From Aplysia californica (lineage: Eukaryota; Mollusca; Gastropoda; Aplysiida; Aplysiidae), in the NCBI RefSeq assembly GCF_000002075.1, contig NW_004797812.1, positions 358,527 to 422,526 of the forward strand: 64,000 bases of DNA, written 5' to 3'. The notes under the pieces are model-generated. The model had not been told where the DNA came from. It searched no databases and was given only the letters and a program-made list of their open reading frames with translations. Every line of letters starts with the position of its first letter. The first letter of the stretch is position 1. A program made the position numbers and the translations under genes. Below, in pieces: positions 35,225 through 47,057 of the stretch.

Positions 35225-36857
35225 AACCAAACCGCCAGCGAAAGTTTCTCTAAAGCAACGATCATCCGACAGGTTGTATAATTTTTGCTGACAGGTTCAC
35301 CTCGTAAACTTCGTCACTCATACACACAAATCCCCAGTTTAATAGGTTTGTTTTGGCACAAATGCAAACACATAAAGGTTGAAGTGAAAATATTTTCTTT
35401 GTCTATCCCACCTCGTTCTTGCATATTTCTTTTTTAATTCTTTACAATTTGATGCAAATCCGAAGAACGAACAGGTGTAAGTTAAAAAAAAAATTCTTTA
35501 CATTCACCGTGGCTTTGTGAAGTACGTCCAAATGGGATAAGAACTGTTTCTTCCGGTAATATTTGAATAATTTAGCTGCTCTAGTAAGCTCTAAGAAAAC
35601 ATTTGGATGGTAAGAAAAAATCTGGAGAAAGTCCCTTCGTAGTTGACTGTAATAGTCGAAAGGGAAGCCGTAGAGGTGACGCCGCTTCGTCTGATCATAC
35701 TGAATTAACGGCTTATTTCTAGTATTTGAAAGGTCAAGGAAATTTCTCACACAACACGAGAAAAAGAACTGCAAATTCTGAAACTATAAGTTGTCAAGGG
35801 GATACTCGTCTTCCGGAATCATAAAGAAGCCATGACTGAGTATGGCACAAAATCCTGAAGGTCTGCGAACAAACCCTTCACTACATTCAATAACGTTACA
35901 AACTCTTTCATTCAAAGAATTCTGAGTTGTAAAATTGCATTTTGTTTCTCGCCAAGGTCCTGACTGCTCTTTCCCAACAAAGGCTGGACAGTTTAAGTTT
36001 TCTTTCACTAGAGAATGAAACTATAACAGAACACATATGGTTAAGCTTAGATTCGCGTATAAAAAGTATTGGAAATGTTACAATAATCATACCAAGATTA
36101 CAGGTTGCACAATAGTAGTTCTGGTAAATTCTGTTTCCAGCTTCAAAATAGGAACAGAATTCATTGCAGTTCTCAGAGCAGTTAGAGTCAGATGCAATAT
36201 CACTAGGTTTCAAACTACAGGTATCAACTGCATGTCCTTTAGCCATACAAAAGGGTCTCTGTTCCTCTCCACCTTGATGTTGTGGAGGGATATACAAATA
36301 TGATACCTCGGTGTCGAGGAGTTAAACAAATCTCTACAATGATTCTCCGTTTCAAAGGGCTTACATTGGCATTTCAGTGTCCCATAGAATAGGATTAGAC
36401 TCTGGAGTAGAAAAACATCGAAACATGTCCATATTCAGATAATCCCGTGAAGTTGTCTGTTACCTGTGCAGCCATACTAACATCTAAAAGTATCCTTTCT
36501 GTATAGTGCAAAAATTCGTTAACCTCAAATAGAGGCATTTGTTTGTGATGTGGTATTCATATTCGCTCACACGTAAAAAACCAGCAAGTAGATGTTTGTA
36601 ATACACTTTTATGCTGTGAAATTTTTCCTTGAAGTCTTCAAAACAGATGGAGTAAACTGGGCACCTTATGTCACAAGAACAAGGAAGTCGTTGTCTAGTG
36701 TCACACTTGCTTCCGCAACTGTATGCCGGGCTATGTTTTCTTTCGATGAATCTTGTGTTATCCACAAACCATTGGCCCACAAGGAGCAGCCAAAGGAGGA
36801 GGCCGATTCATACCTGAGAACGAGCCCTTTTTTTCAAAATCGCGTCACGTTCGACAG
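35225..36857 (-). pseudogene. SMB-C: broken SMB paralogue
   Basis: Colinear with SMB-A and SMB-B from the splice acceptor (36857) to the C-terminal coding region. It cannot encode the protein: the start codon reads AGG, a stop follows at codon 7, two SMB cysteines are lost (CC to CF, and the last C to F), and there are several frame breaks (near 36590, 36310-36500, 36000, 35780 and 35440). Recognisable pieces include RLPCSCDIRCPVYS, YYCATCNLG, CSEGFVRRPSGFC and RRHLYGFPFDYYSQ. By wording it is closer to SMB-B than to SMB-A. The 3' tail coding segment is deleted next to the SMB-D remnant. Confidence 0.88.
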
Positions 36858-36954
36858 CTTGAGGAAAAAAAAAACAACACACAAAAAAAGGAGAAATATT
36901 AATCAACTGATATGTAAGAAAATAAAAGCGTTTTGGTGAAAAGAACTCATAATT

Positions 36955-37345
36955 TGTGTTAATAGTTAGGTAAACTATTACAGCCTAGTCCGGGAACGGA
37001 CAGGGGCTGGTTGGTAGGTAGGTAGGTATTTTATCCAATAGTTAAGACCATTGGTACATGGTACATGGTCACATAAAGCACAGTAATTTTACAGAGCACA
37101 AGAACATGGGACAGTATCATAAATAACACACATATCAATATTATACAAACGTTTCGTGTTTTTAAACAAAGTTTTCATAAAACAATAATAGAAACTGTAC
37201 ATATTATACTCTTTTCGTGGGTTAAACCATGTCGATTTTGTATTACTGGGTTGAGTTAGGAGGGGGAGCAGAAATAATATCCGTTGATATACACATCTTG
37301 AACATAAAGAATAAAGGAAATTTCATCTCCAATTATGTGTGGACG
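36955..37345 (-). repeat. Upstream flank of SMB-C shared with SMB-A
   Basis: The blocks AAACTATTACAGCCTA, GGTAGGTAGGTATTTTAT, ACACATATCAATATTATACA and GTTTTTAAACAAAGTTTTCA match 21600-22760 in order, including the jockey-like LINE relic (37110-37345). The duplication unit thus reached over 1 kb upstream of the gene, with later insertions in the SMB-A copy. Confidence 0.7.
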
Positions 37346-37369
37346 AATTTATTTATTGGGCGGTCAAAA

Positions 37370-38520
37370 ATGTGTGGCGCAGTTTAAGGTCAGATATTTC
37401 CTAAACTGTCGAACATAGGCTCTCCACATTCCTACAAGAAAGAAAACATTGAAGGGACTACCAATACCAAAAAAGCCTAAAATATATGAATTAAATGATT
37501 TAAGACCAGTCGCTCTTACATCCATACCGTTTAAGTGCCTTGAAAAACTGATCCTCTCAAATATTCTAGGTTGTGTACATGGAAATCTAGATCCATTCCA
37601 GTTTGCATACAAAAAAAGGGGATGAGTTTCGCAGAGGGCCGGTACTTACCGTGACAAGGTCCACTGAGCAAATTATACAAGAGCTAGGGTTTCAACCTCA
37701 CATTGTCAATGAAAAACTTCTCAGTCTGAGAGTTAGTCATTATATCGTAGCACAATAATAATCATGTTAAGCTGAACAACTCAAAATCTGGCAGAATCCT
37801 TTGTAACACCAGAGGTCCTCAGGGGTGTGTTTTGCCATCAGTTTTTTAGATAAAGTATAATATACCAAGGATCATAGAAATAGATATAAAATAACACTCT
37901 TAATTAAGTATGCACATGATTTCGCTATTATTGGATTAATGAAATTTGTTGAAAAAGAGTATTTTAAAGAAATATGGATGTCTTTTTCAAAACGGTGCAA
38001 TCAATATTTTCTCAAACTGAATCTCTCGAAAACAAAAGAACTGATTTTTGATTTATGAAGAGACAAACCAACAACCCCATTACTCCTAATTGAACAAGAA
38101 ACCATTGAAATCACGGATTCATACAAATATCTTGGTCTTACAATCGACAACAAATTCACATGGAAAATCACGTAAACAATAACGTTAAAAAGGTAAATCA
38201 GAGGCTGTACTCTCTAAGAAAACTTAAGTCTTTCAATCTAAATCCATCAATCCTTCAGATATTCTACACCACCTGAGTAAAAATTTGATAAATTTTGGTA
38301 TCTACAAGTTGATCAGAAATGTATCATGAACAATTGCTAGAGACCAAAGTCACTTTGAATATCAGCACAAAAGAAAATGTTCCAAAAAAGGGAGAAATAA
38401 TGCTAAGTGACCATTGCCACCCATTGACATCAGAATTTTTATTATCGACCCGCAGTAAATTGATACATTCCCAAAAAAAGCAAGAGCAGACAAAAATATG
38501 GAAATTCATTCGTACCAACT
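37370..38520 (+). mobile_element. LINE reverse-transcriptase relic (jockey/Rex-like pattern)
   Basis: Plus strand: LNDLRPVALTSIPFKCLEKL, LDPFQFAYKKR, RGPQGCVLPS, KYAHDFAIIGLM (the catalytic YADD is YAHD here, so an acid is lost), FLKLNLSKTKELIFD and YKYLGLTIDNKFTW. It closes with LSDHCHPLTSEFLL (about 38405-38445), the familiar C-terminal pattern of this group. Multiple frame breaks; dead and 5'-truncated. Confidence 0.82.
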
Positions 38521-38561
38521 GTAGTGGGGTTATTGAACACACGGTGCTACTAATGAAACAC

Positions 38562-38563
<2 letters not shown>

Positions 38564-38612
<49 letters not shown>

Positions 38613-38618
38613 TAGAGA
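38564..38618. repeat. (GA)n microsatellite
   Basis: Near-pure GA just past the LINE relic end. Confidence 0.95.
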
Positions 38619-39471
38619 GAGATTTGTAACGTCTATTGCCATTGTAAACGGCCAAGATAAAATTTCCCTACGAGATAAATACAGATTGTAGTTGTCATTG
38701 CCATTGTCATGTCAAGCATTTAAAAAAATGCAATTCTTCAAATATCTTGATAACAGCTCTGAAAAATCCTACGATTTTGATAGAGAAGATAGAACATAAT
38801 TTGGTTTCTGATCTTAGTCTTAGTAACTGGAAATAACCAAAATGTCAGATAGATCTTTGATATTCTTAGAAAACGAAGTAGCAAGTCAAGTAAGTTCCCA
38901 AATATAGACCCCAACGTGACCTTTAGCAGTATGTGTTTAGCGTTCTTGTCAACGACAAGGGCCCATTTAAAGTTAAAGAGTGGGGGCCTGAAACATTTCC
39001 ATCTCCGAACAAAATTAACCAGGCGAGTGTAAGAACCATGGGAACATGCACTCTACTCACATCCCCACACAAAGACGTTTTTACACACACACACACACAC
39101 AAATGTCTTGCTTAAAGGAATTGTGTCTAACATGGATATAACAAAGGGGTTTAAACATGTGCTTAAAAGCGAAAGCCACTAACAAAGACACATTATAATG
39201 AATACAATCTGTTCTCTTTTAGGACATTGTAGGGGCAAAAAAAGGACACATCTCAAGTTGAGAGACGACCAAATTTAGTTCGAATTAAGAGAGGTTCAAG
39301 GACTGGATAAAGAGGATTTCGTGCCAGGAGGAACAAAAAACGATAAAGATATATTTTTAAAATGTTTGAACCTACCAGTGGCACGCTTAAATCACCTCAA
39401 TGGAGAGCACAAATGTATGATATAAACGTATACACACTCAACTCAACGTGGACGTAAAACACACAAACACA

Positions 39472-39552
<81 letters not shown>

Positions 39553-40205
39553 ACATACAAACATACACACATAAGCAAAAAGGCACACTTTTCTCTACCC
39601 CTGTTCATTTCTACACCCCCGCTCCACCACTCTCTCTCTCTCTCTCTCTCCCCCCCCAAAAAAAAACAACAACAACAAAACAAAAAACAAACAAACAAAC
39701 AAACAACAACAACAACAACAACAACAACAAAGAAAAGAAAAAGAAAACAACAACAACAAAAAACCACAACAAAACAAACAACCCCCCCCCTATAAAAACT
39801 ACACCCCTACTCTCTCCCTCAACACAGCCCCCTTCTGAAAAGAAAGCCCTCAACAAATTGAAACAAAACGACATAGAACCAAAAAGGTACTTGAGCAAAG
39901 AAAAGAAAAGAATAGGAAGGACAAAAATACTTTATTTGTCCAAGATCATTTTTCAAAACAATGACATGATTTGAGTAATCTATTCTTTTGCAAACAAGCC
40001 CCTCCACTCCACAGTGCAGTCTCCCTGAAAACCCTGTGTGCAGTAGTTCTTGCTGAGCCATTCGCCCATCACCGATGACAATTAGCTTCTGTTGAAGGGA
40101 GAAGTCTTGACTCTAACTTGTCTAAGTTCATTTTTGAGTCTCTTTATTCCCTTTTACCCGGCGTTTTTACTCTTAAGTATTTTTTTTCAAACTGCATGCA
40201 GTGAC
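38619..40205. other. No gene; (CA)n and A-rich tracts
   Basis: (CA)n at 39472-39546, CT at 39633-39650, a C8-A9 junction at 39650-39667 and AAC repeats to 39780. Open frames through these are artefacts. The rest is unassigned. Confidence 0.5.
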
Positions 40206-40209
40206 TCTT

Positions 40210-41660
40210 TGTGTATTTCATTAAAAGTGTTGACAGAAGACGATATCATCAGAATCTGCATGTAAAAACTCTTGACATGATTTTATCCATTCTAGGAGCG
40301 GTTTTTGACTCAGAATTATTATCTATGGACCATTACATTTTTATTTACGCAAAATACTCTACTGTGCGCTGGAGAGAATTGGGCAATTGTCTCTATTCTT
40401 GAATGGATGCTTATAGAAAATTCTCATTTCATCTTTTGCGTTCTCCCACATGGATTACTGCAACTCTCCCTTTGTAAAAATTGCCGATCATTCCAATCTT
40501 GAAATACCATGGCTTTCACCAAGATGCAAGAACCGTGTCTAAACTTACCAAGAAACTTCATTGACTCCTTCCGGTATCAACTAGAGTTACACGATTGCTG
40601 TTCTTTGCCATAAACGTATTAACAATTAAACACTTTTAAAAAAACCTTGTATAAAGCAATATAATTCAAACTTACAGACTTCAACAAAAGTTAGGGACCA
40701 CTTGCAAACACTCTGAGTGGTCTTCTTGGGTCGACCTGCACGTGGGCGTTTTGGAAAGATCCAATCGCGTGCTGGTGCTGCCTCAGGCGGAAAATAACAG
40801 AATATGACACAGCGGGCCTTCTGGCAACTTCTCGGGCTCCAACTCTATCATCCAGCCTTGCCATAGCTCTGGCACGATCAAAGTCTCTCAGTTTTCGTCT
40901 TGGTGGTATGTTGATGCAATACCGGATTTTGCGCAAATGAAGGCTTATTTTGCCACCAAAGGGAGCACAATTCGAGACCATACGTCTGTTTATGACGTGC
41001 ACTAGAAATTTTAATTGAAGAAAGTCCTTGGTGTCGCACACAAGTCGATAAAAAACAACAAATTTGGCTAAAATTCCCCGAGGATTTCCGTGTTGCATGT
41101 GGTGGTTTTGGTCCTTTAGGATGCGTTGCAGTACGCATAGGTAACCCTTTAACACTTTCAGAGTAAAAATTTTGAAACATTCCTTGTTGTCTTTTTTTTC
41201 GGATATTTTTTAAAATTAGGACTGTCTGTCAAAGCGGTCCTTAACTTTTGTTGAAGTCTGTATGTCCTACCAAGATCTTTAAGGTCAGACCAGTCTCTTA
41301 TGAGAGCACCTAGGAAATGGAATGAAAGTCTATCGTGGGTCCTTTCAAAACTCTTTCTCACAATATTTGAAGTATACAAAGTCGGCACAAAATTTATAAA
41401 TCATTTAAAAAAAATACTTTATAAGAGGCCATGCTGAATTACCGATTCTTATTGATACGACCCTAATGTCCTTTGTATTTTGTGCGTATCGCTATAAATT
41501 AGGTTGGATAGTATGAATGTCTACCTTTGTGTTAACATTTATCTAGAAAGCGTACGTATGCTCGTTCATGCATATTATTAATTTTGTATAAAAATAAAGA
41601 TAATATAGAAAGCGCCTGGAGCTGTATTGTACGGGAATGGGCGCTAAAGTAATTATATGC
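40210..41660 (+). mobile_element. L2-like LINE (family beta), split by a Tc1-like element
   Basis: Plus-strand pieces: LGAVFDSELLSMDHYIF, SHMDYCNSPF, then after the insertion LMRAPRKWNESLSWVLSKLF and a 3' UTR ending CTGGAGCTGTATTGTACGGG, GGGCGCTAAAGTAATTATAT. This is the end of an L2/CR1-like ORF2. The interruption at 40675-41260 is precise; removing it brings the two LINE halves together. The tail leads into CTT repeats. Confidence 0.8.
40675..41260 (-). mobile_element. Deleted Tc1-like transposon, 586 bp, with TIRs
   Basis: Both ends begin CAGACTTCAACAAAAGTTA (25-base inverted repeats with one mismatch), flanked by TA at 40673-40674 and 41261-41262. The minus strand keeps only a transposase N-terminal helix-turn-helix: RRKLRDFDRARAMARLDD, GAREVARRPAVSYSVIFRLR. 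The DDE catalytic region is absent, so this is an internally deleted, non-autonomous copy. Confidence 0.9.
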
Positions 41661-41661
41661 A

Positions 41662-41927
41662 GTATCATTCTTCTTCTTTTTCTTCTTCTTCTTCTTTTTC
41701 TTCTTCTTCTTCTTCTTCTTCTTCTTCTTCTTCTTCTTCTTCTTCTTCTTCTTTTTCTTCTTCTTCTTTTTCTTCTTCTTCTTCTTCTTCTTCTTCTTCT
41801 TCTTCTTCTTCTTCTTCTTCTTCTTCTTCTTCTTCTTCTTCTTCTTCTTCTTCTTCTTCTTCTTCTTCTTCTTCTTCTTCTTCTTCTTCTTCTTCTTCTT
41901 CTTCTTCTAATAATAATAATAATAATA

Positions 41928-42000
<73 letters not shown>
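41662..42000. repeat. (CTT)n then (ATT)n tract between LINE tail and SINE head
   Basis: About 245 bases of CTT repeat (41662-41908) pass into about 90 bases of ATT repeat. The LINE 3' end lies at one side and the tRNA-SINE head at the other. Confidence 0.97.
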
Positions 42001-42001
<1 letters not shown>

Positions 42002-42002
42002 T

Positions 42003-42485
42003 GGGGGCTTTCGTGGTCTAGAGGTTCACCTCTTATTTAAAAGGTCCGGGATTCGAAACCTGAAAGTGACGGAACATTTTGTTCTCTGAATATTTTTTTT
42101 CACATTGTTTCCTGTTCTGCAGTCCTTTTCTGTCATCTGTTTTCATCTCCCCTTTCTGTCCCCCGCCCCTCTTGGCTCCTGATGCTTTGTACTGCTGCTT
42201 TTGGCTGATCTTACTGCTGTCTTTCAGCCACACCCCTTTCTTAGGGTAGGCAATATCGAACAGCTAGCCTTTTCGGATAAGGGCGAAAAAATCTCGGAGG
42301 ACTTGCGTGCAAATTGCGCACGTTAAAAACCCATTGGTGGTTCTGAAATCGATAAAAGTAGGCTTCAGCAGCCATCCGGGCAAATTCAAAATCAATTCCT
42401 TCAAAGCCGAAAATGATTAACGTGTGTCCCGTGCGCTCAGATGACCTTATGCAGTTGCGAGCTCAGTAAAACACTTACCAAAATA
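42003..42485 (+). mobile_element. tRNA-derived composite SINE, long form
   Basis: Box A region GGGGGCTTTCGTGGTCTAGA and box B-like GGGATTCGAAACC. Then comes a pyrimidine-rich middle (about 42080-42300), then the shared 3' block (GCGCACGTTAAAAACCCATT, ATGACCTTATGCAGTTGCGA, AAACACTTACC). Same family as 52622-53127 and, without the middle, 14303-14565. Confidence 0.85.
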
Positions 42486-42521
42486 GTATTATTAATATAA
42501 TTACCATTTTTTACTTTCAGT

Positions 42522-42556
42522 TTACTACTACTACTACTGCTACTGCTACTACTATA

Positions 42557-42626
<70 letters not shown>
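42522..42626. repeat. (ACT)n/(GCT)n microsatellite
   Basis: ACT repeats ending in GCT units. Confidence 0.95.
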
Positions 42627-42639
42627 AGATGCTTAAACC

Positions 42640-43710
42640 GATTGAAAAAGAAAGTTATGAGATATTACTTTTGCTATTTAACGAAGTTCTTGAAAAGAAA
42701 ACACGCCCTTGGAATGGAGAAGGGAAAATATAATGAAATTGCTCAAAAAGAGGACCCGTAACAATTGGAGAGGAATATTTCTTTTTTTCAGTGCCTGGAA
42801 AATTATTTTGTGCTATTGTCTTGTCTCGTATCAGAACAGCAATAGATGAGAGACGAAGAGAGGAACTGGCTGGTTTTCGAACAGGGAGATCTCGCACAGA
42901 CTAACTGTTTGTTCTGAGAAATATCGTAGAACAAAGCAAAGAATGGAATGTCCCAATTATCTTGAACTTGGCAGACTTTAAAAAAGCCTCTGGCAGCATA
43001 GACCGAGCAGCCCTGTGGAAAATTCTTGCAATGTAGGGCATCCCAACAAAAATAATAAACTGTATAAGATCTTTATATGCCAATGCAAGCTGCATTGTCT
43101 TAGTTGAAGGAGAACTATCTACACCTTTTGAAGCAAACACTGGTGTTAGACAAGGCTGTACATTATCACCTGTACTTTTTGGAATTGTGATCAAGTTTGT
43201 AATGTGAAAGAGTAAATACATTAAAACAAACATTGGATGGACAAATGGCACATATTTAGGAAATCTAGATTTTGCGGATGGCATCTCCCTATTTGACACC
43301 ATAGGAAATGAAATAAAGAACAGGTGAACTAGCAAACGTTGCAGAAAAAAGTTGGCCTTATAATAAATGTATCCAAAACAGAAGTACTACGAATATCATC
43401 AGAAACTACACCCACCGAATGAATTTATTACAAATAAAGAAGTGTTTGAAAGAATGGAAGATATCAACACAACAATAAGAAAGAGAAGATGGAGATATCT
43501 GGGACATGTTCTGAGAATGCCGAAGACGAGATTCCCCTATCAGACATGGCATTGGAAACCAACTGGAAAGAGAAAAAGGGGAAGACTAACTGGAAACTAT
43601 AGAGGTACAATAAGAGATGAAGCAATCACAAAGGGCCTAGATGTGGCCCGGGACAGACAAGCGTGGCGTCGAGTACTCTCCGCCTCATGTACCTGACTGC
43701 ATAGGGAGAG
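42640..43710 (+). mobile_element. LINE reverse-transcriptase relic with C-terminal domain
   Basis: Plus-strand blocks: FKKASGSIDRAALWKIL (block A region), FEANTGVRQGCTLSPVLFGI, LDFADGISLFD (catalytic FADD appears as FADG), VGLIINVSKTEVLRIS, and an open C-terminal stretch (43367-43696) with RRWRYLGHVLRMPKTRFPYQ and TGKRKRGRLTGNYRGTI. This C-terminal wording is typical of LINEs common in molluscs. Many stops; 5'-truncated. Confidence 0.85.
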
Positions 43711-43789
43711 AGTAAGTAAGTAATTACTGCTACTACTAATATCATTAGTATTATTATTTACTTTTACTTTAATCCTTTTTTACCACGAG

Positions 43790-44835
43790 GTGCCGATGGG
43801 AGATGCAGTTGTCGGATGTAGGCCAGGTATGTTGCTGTTTGGATCGTCATGTTGTACCTTTGGAGGGTTTCTTTCTCGCCCTCGATCCTTCTCTTCACCG
43901 GCCTTTCTTTTGACCTGGAGCCGTCATCGAATAGCATGTTATGCTCGCCTTAGGGGCTGGGTGTTGTGGCCCCTTTCTCGCTACATGTCCAAATCACCGT
44001 CTTTGTTGTCTTGTCTCTCGATGTATTTCATGCTTGAATCGAGGCCTCCTTGATGTCTGTGCTATTTTTAGTGATTTTCTTTGGGCTTTTTGGAGGGTCC
44101 AGGTTTGGCACTTGTTGCAGAGAGTTGGTGTAAAGATTGATCTGGTGAGTTGGTTCTTTGTCTTCATTGGGATGTTATGACGGGAAGGGATGGGTGCTAT
44201 TTGGTCAGTGATCGCATTTCCGTTTTGTACTTGTGTTTCAATTTCTCCTTCCATTTTTCCATCTAAGGTAAAATATGCTTTCAAGGTATTTGAATTCTTG
44301 TACATTTTTAAGTTGTGTGTGGTTGACTTGGATATTTAATGGGATTTAGTTTCTAGATATCTTCATTACTTCTGTCTTAGTTGTGCTCATTTCCATTCCA
44401 TATTTCGCAGATGCCTTGTTCAATTTAGTGATATGTTTTGGAGGCTGCCCTGGTCTTGGTGTATGAGGCTCTGGCGTTAGTGAACACCAGTTCGTTGAGT
44501 TATTCTGAGTTGTTGTTTGCTTCTTGTGCCGTCTCACCCATGTAGATTACGAAGAGTTAAGGTGATATGACACAGCTTTGTCTGAAACCTAATGTCACTT
44601 TGACACAGTCGGTGTTTCCATCGTTAGTACTTACATAGGCTAACTCAGACAATTTTCGTAAAGTGCTTTGATGTTACCAAGGGGTAAGTCTTTCACTTCG
44701 TATTCTTTAAAACTCTGCCATAGCCTATCCTTGTCGACTCCACCAAATGCCTTCTCCTGACTTACGAAGACTATGTTCATGTCTCTTCTGGGTTCTTTAA
44801 CTCTCTCACATATCTGTCTCCTCCCCTTGTATACA
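43790..44835 (-). mobile_element. LINE reverse-transcriptase relic
   Basis: Minus-strand blocks in order: RQICERVKEPRRDMNIVFVS then KAFGGVDKDRLWQSFKEYEV (44820-44690), SGFRQSCVISP (44590), KYGMEMSTTKTEVMKISRN (44403-44346), DGKMEGEIETQVQNGNAITD (44260-44205) and FTPTLCNKCQTWTLQKAQRK (44130-44070). Frames shift repeatedly and the C-terminal end is poorly kept. Confidence 0.8.
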
Positions 44836-45290
44836 TGCCTTGCGTGGCGGGGAACCTTCGAATCTTTAAGGTCCCGTGTGCTTTACCAGCGGGGACTTCG
44901 GTCCTGGCAGATTCTACCAAGCTGATTATGTAGCCGGGTGAGAGACCTGACAAAAATAATGTATAACCAGCTGCGGGTGATGGTGGTGGTCTAACTTAGC
45001 AGCGAATTCTAAAGTGGTGCAGAAACCATAGGTAGATTGCACAAGGTATTTGAATGGTTTCGAGGCACGATAGCAAGGTGTGTGGCTCACTAGAGCACAT
45101 CAAGACCCAAAAGACGACTGTGGTCGGCCACCATGGAAGAGGTAGGGAACTTACCACGTATTACCTAAAGAAATGTAATGATCGAAGACATTAAAAGAAA
45201 CTGTCAAACAGACACCCCGGGGCCCCATATCCGGTTGTTGCCTGTTGCAAAAACGAACAGCCAAACCCCCCCCCAACCCCCCCCCCCCAA
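44836..45290 (+). other. Possible LINE 5' region
   Basis: Moderately GC-rich, non-coding sequence between two LINE relics of opposite strand. By position it could be the 5' UTR of the LINE that follows. A C-rich stretch (45267-45288) ends in a C12-A9 junction. Confidence 0.3.
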
Positions 45291-45294
45291 AAAA

Positions 45295-47056
45295 AAACCC
45301 CTCCAAAATGCAAAGACTTAGACAAATGAATCCAACTGAAAGGAGAAGAGGCCAAGGAAGTTTGGATTGGATTGAAAGAAAATGTTCAGAAATAAATATA
45401 GGAAATAAGTTATACAACTCCAGAAAGATACATGACAACGTTAAGGAAAAAAAGAAGTCCTGGGAAGACGGGAAGAGAATGTAGGAGAATTATTTGAAGA
45501 TAGAAGACCACCCCTACCACAACCAAGCAAAAACAAAGGTCCCAACATTCTAAAATTAGAGGTAGAGTTCGCAGTTAAAACACTCCAGAAAGAAAAAAAA
45601 CCCAAAGAAGGTGGCATACACAAAGAAATGCTGAAGCAACTAGATCAGTTTGGCATTGACACTACGACAGAACTTTTCAACGATATCTATGACTTCGGAC
45701 ACATGGCAGAAACTCTACTCCAATCGGTTTATATCATCATCCTCAAAAAACAAAAAGCAACAAAATTCGAGGACTTCAGTCTAAATTCGAATATCATGAA
45801 AATATTTTGGAAAGTCGTTTTGGAAAGAATCAAGGACAAAATTGACAAAGACATTGAAGAAGAACAGTTTGGCTTCAGATCTGGAAGTGGCACCAGAGAA
45901 GGAATCTTCTGCATTAACACAATAGCATAGAAAAATATTCAACTCTAAGATGACCTCTTTTCCTGTTTTATTGACCACAGAATGGTTCGAGTTAACCTCC
46001 GGAGTAAGACAGGGTTGTGTCCTATCACCACTACTATTTAGCATATATATAGATAGAATTACAAAAGAGGCCAACACAGAACCAGACGCCCTAAATGAAG
46101 TACTTTTCGCTGATGACCGATGACCAAAGCCAGGCACACAAAGATGAACGAAGTCTCCAACACCACACCACCAGTTTAAATCTCTTCACTGATGACCAAA
46201 GCCAGGCACACAAAGATGAACGAAGTCTCCAACACCACACCACCAGATTAAATCTCTTCACTGATGACCAAAGCCAGGCACACAAAGATGAACGAAGTCT
46301 CCAACACCACACCACCAGTTTAAACGAAGAATGTAACAACTACGACATGAAGATCAATATCAACAGAACAGAGACAATGAAAGTAAGCAGAAAGCCAGAA
46401 CCACTCAGGATACACATCAACAACAACAGTCTCAGACAGGTCCAAGAATTTAAATACCTCGGAAGTATATTCACAGAGGATGGGCGACTAAACAGAGAAA
46501 TTGAAACACGAGTACAAAAGGCCAATAAAGTTAGTTACCAGCTTACTCCACTACAGAAACATCCTAACATCCCCATGACAACAAAACTCAAAATGATCAA
46601 CCCCATAATCATCCCAACTCTCACTAATCAATGCCAAACATGGACCACAAACAAGACATTAGAGCAAAGAATTAGAACATGTGAAATGTGATGCCTCAGA
46701 AAAGCAGTAAACAAGACCAGGAGAGATAAAATTAGAAACTCAGTAATCCGAGAATGGTAGGCACAAAGGATGTCATGCATCACATCCAACACCAAAGAAT
46801 CAGATGGTTTGGACATCTCCTACGGTTACCAACACACCATCCAGCACAACGTACCTACATAAAAAAATTCGATGGCAACAAGGCTTAGAGGGCGACCAAG
46901 AAAGACCTGGATAGATGGAGTCAGGGAAACATTAACCACCCACGGCATCCCCCGTGACCCAAGCTCTCCGCTGGCGACATAGAGACGTCTCTTTCTTCCC
47001 GCGACACCCAAAAGGGTATAAACGGCTGATAAAAGTAAAAGCAAAGTATTGATCAC
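45295..47056 (+). mobile_element. LINE (RTE-like), RT with triplicated active-site block
   Basis: Plus strand: EVEFAVKTLQKEKKPKEGGI, HKEMLKQLDQFGIDTTTELF, EEQFGFRSGSGTREGIFCIN (45628-45930), ELTSGVRQGCVLSPLLFSIY, LNEVLFADD (46100-46118), three tandem 24-residue units (46119-46321), DMKININRTETMKVSRKP, FKYLGSIFTEDGRLNREIET, TNQCQTWTTNKTLEQRIRTC (to 46691). A C-terminal GRPRKTWIDGVRETLTTHGI follows in shifted frames to about 47030. No endonuclease region is seen. Same family as 9610-10165. Several stops and frameshifts. Confidence 0.88.
46119..46321 (+). repeat. In-frame tandem repeat, 72-bp unit, about 2.8 copies
   Basis: Units start at 46119, 46191 and 46263 (GATGACCAAAGCCAGGCACA). They encode DDQSQAHKDERSLQHHTTSL, then NLFT between units. 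The units are nearly identical, so the expansion is recent relative to LINE decay. The repeated DD is the position of the RT catalytic DD. Confidence 0.95.
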
Positions 47057-47057
47057 T

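Noticed and set aside
40691-41155. Host DNA-binding protein (154 aa)
   Set aside because: It lies exactly within the terminal repeats of a Tc1-like element and matches a transposase helix-turn-helix region.
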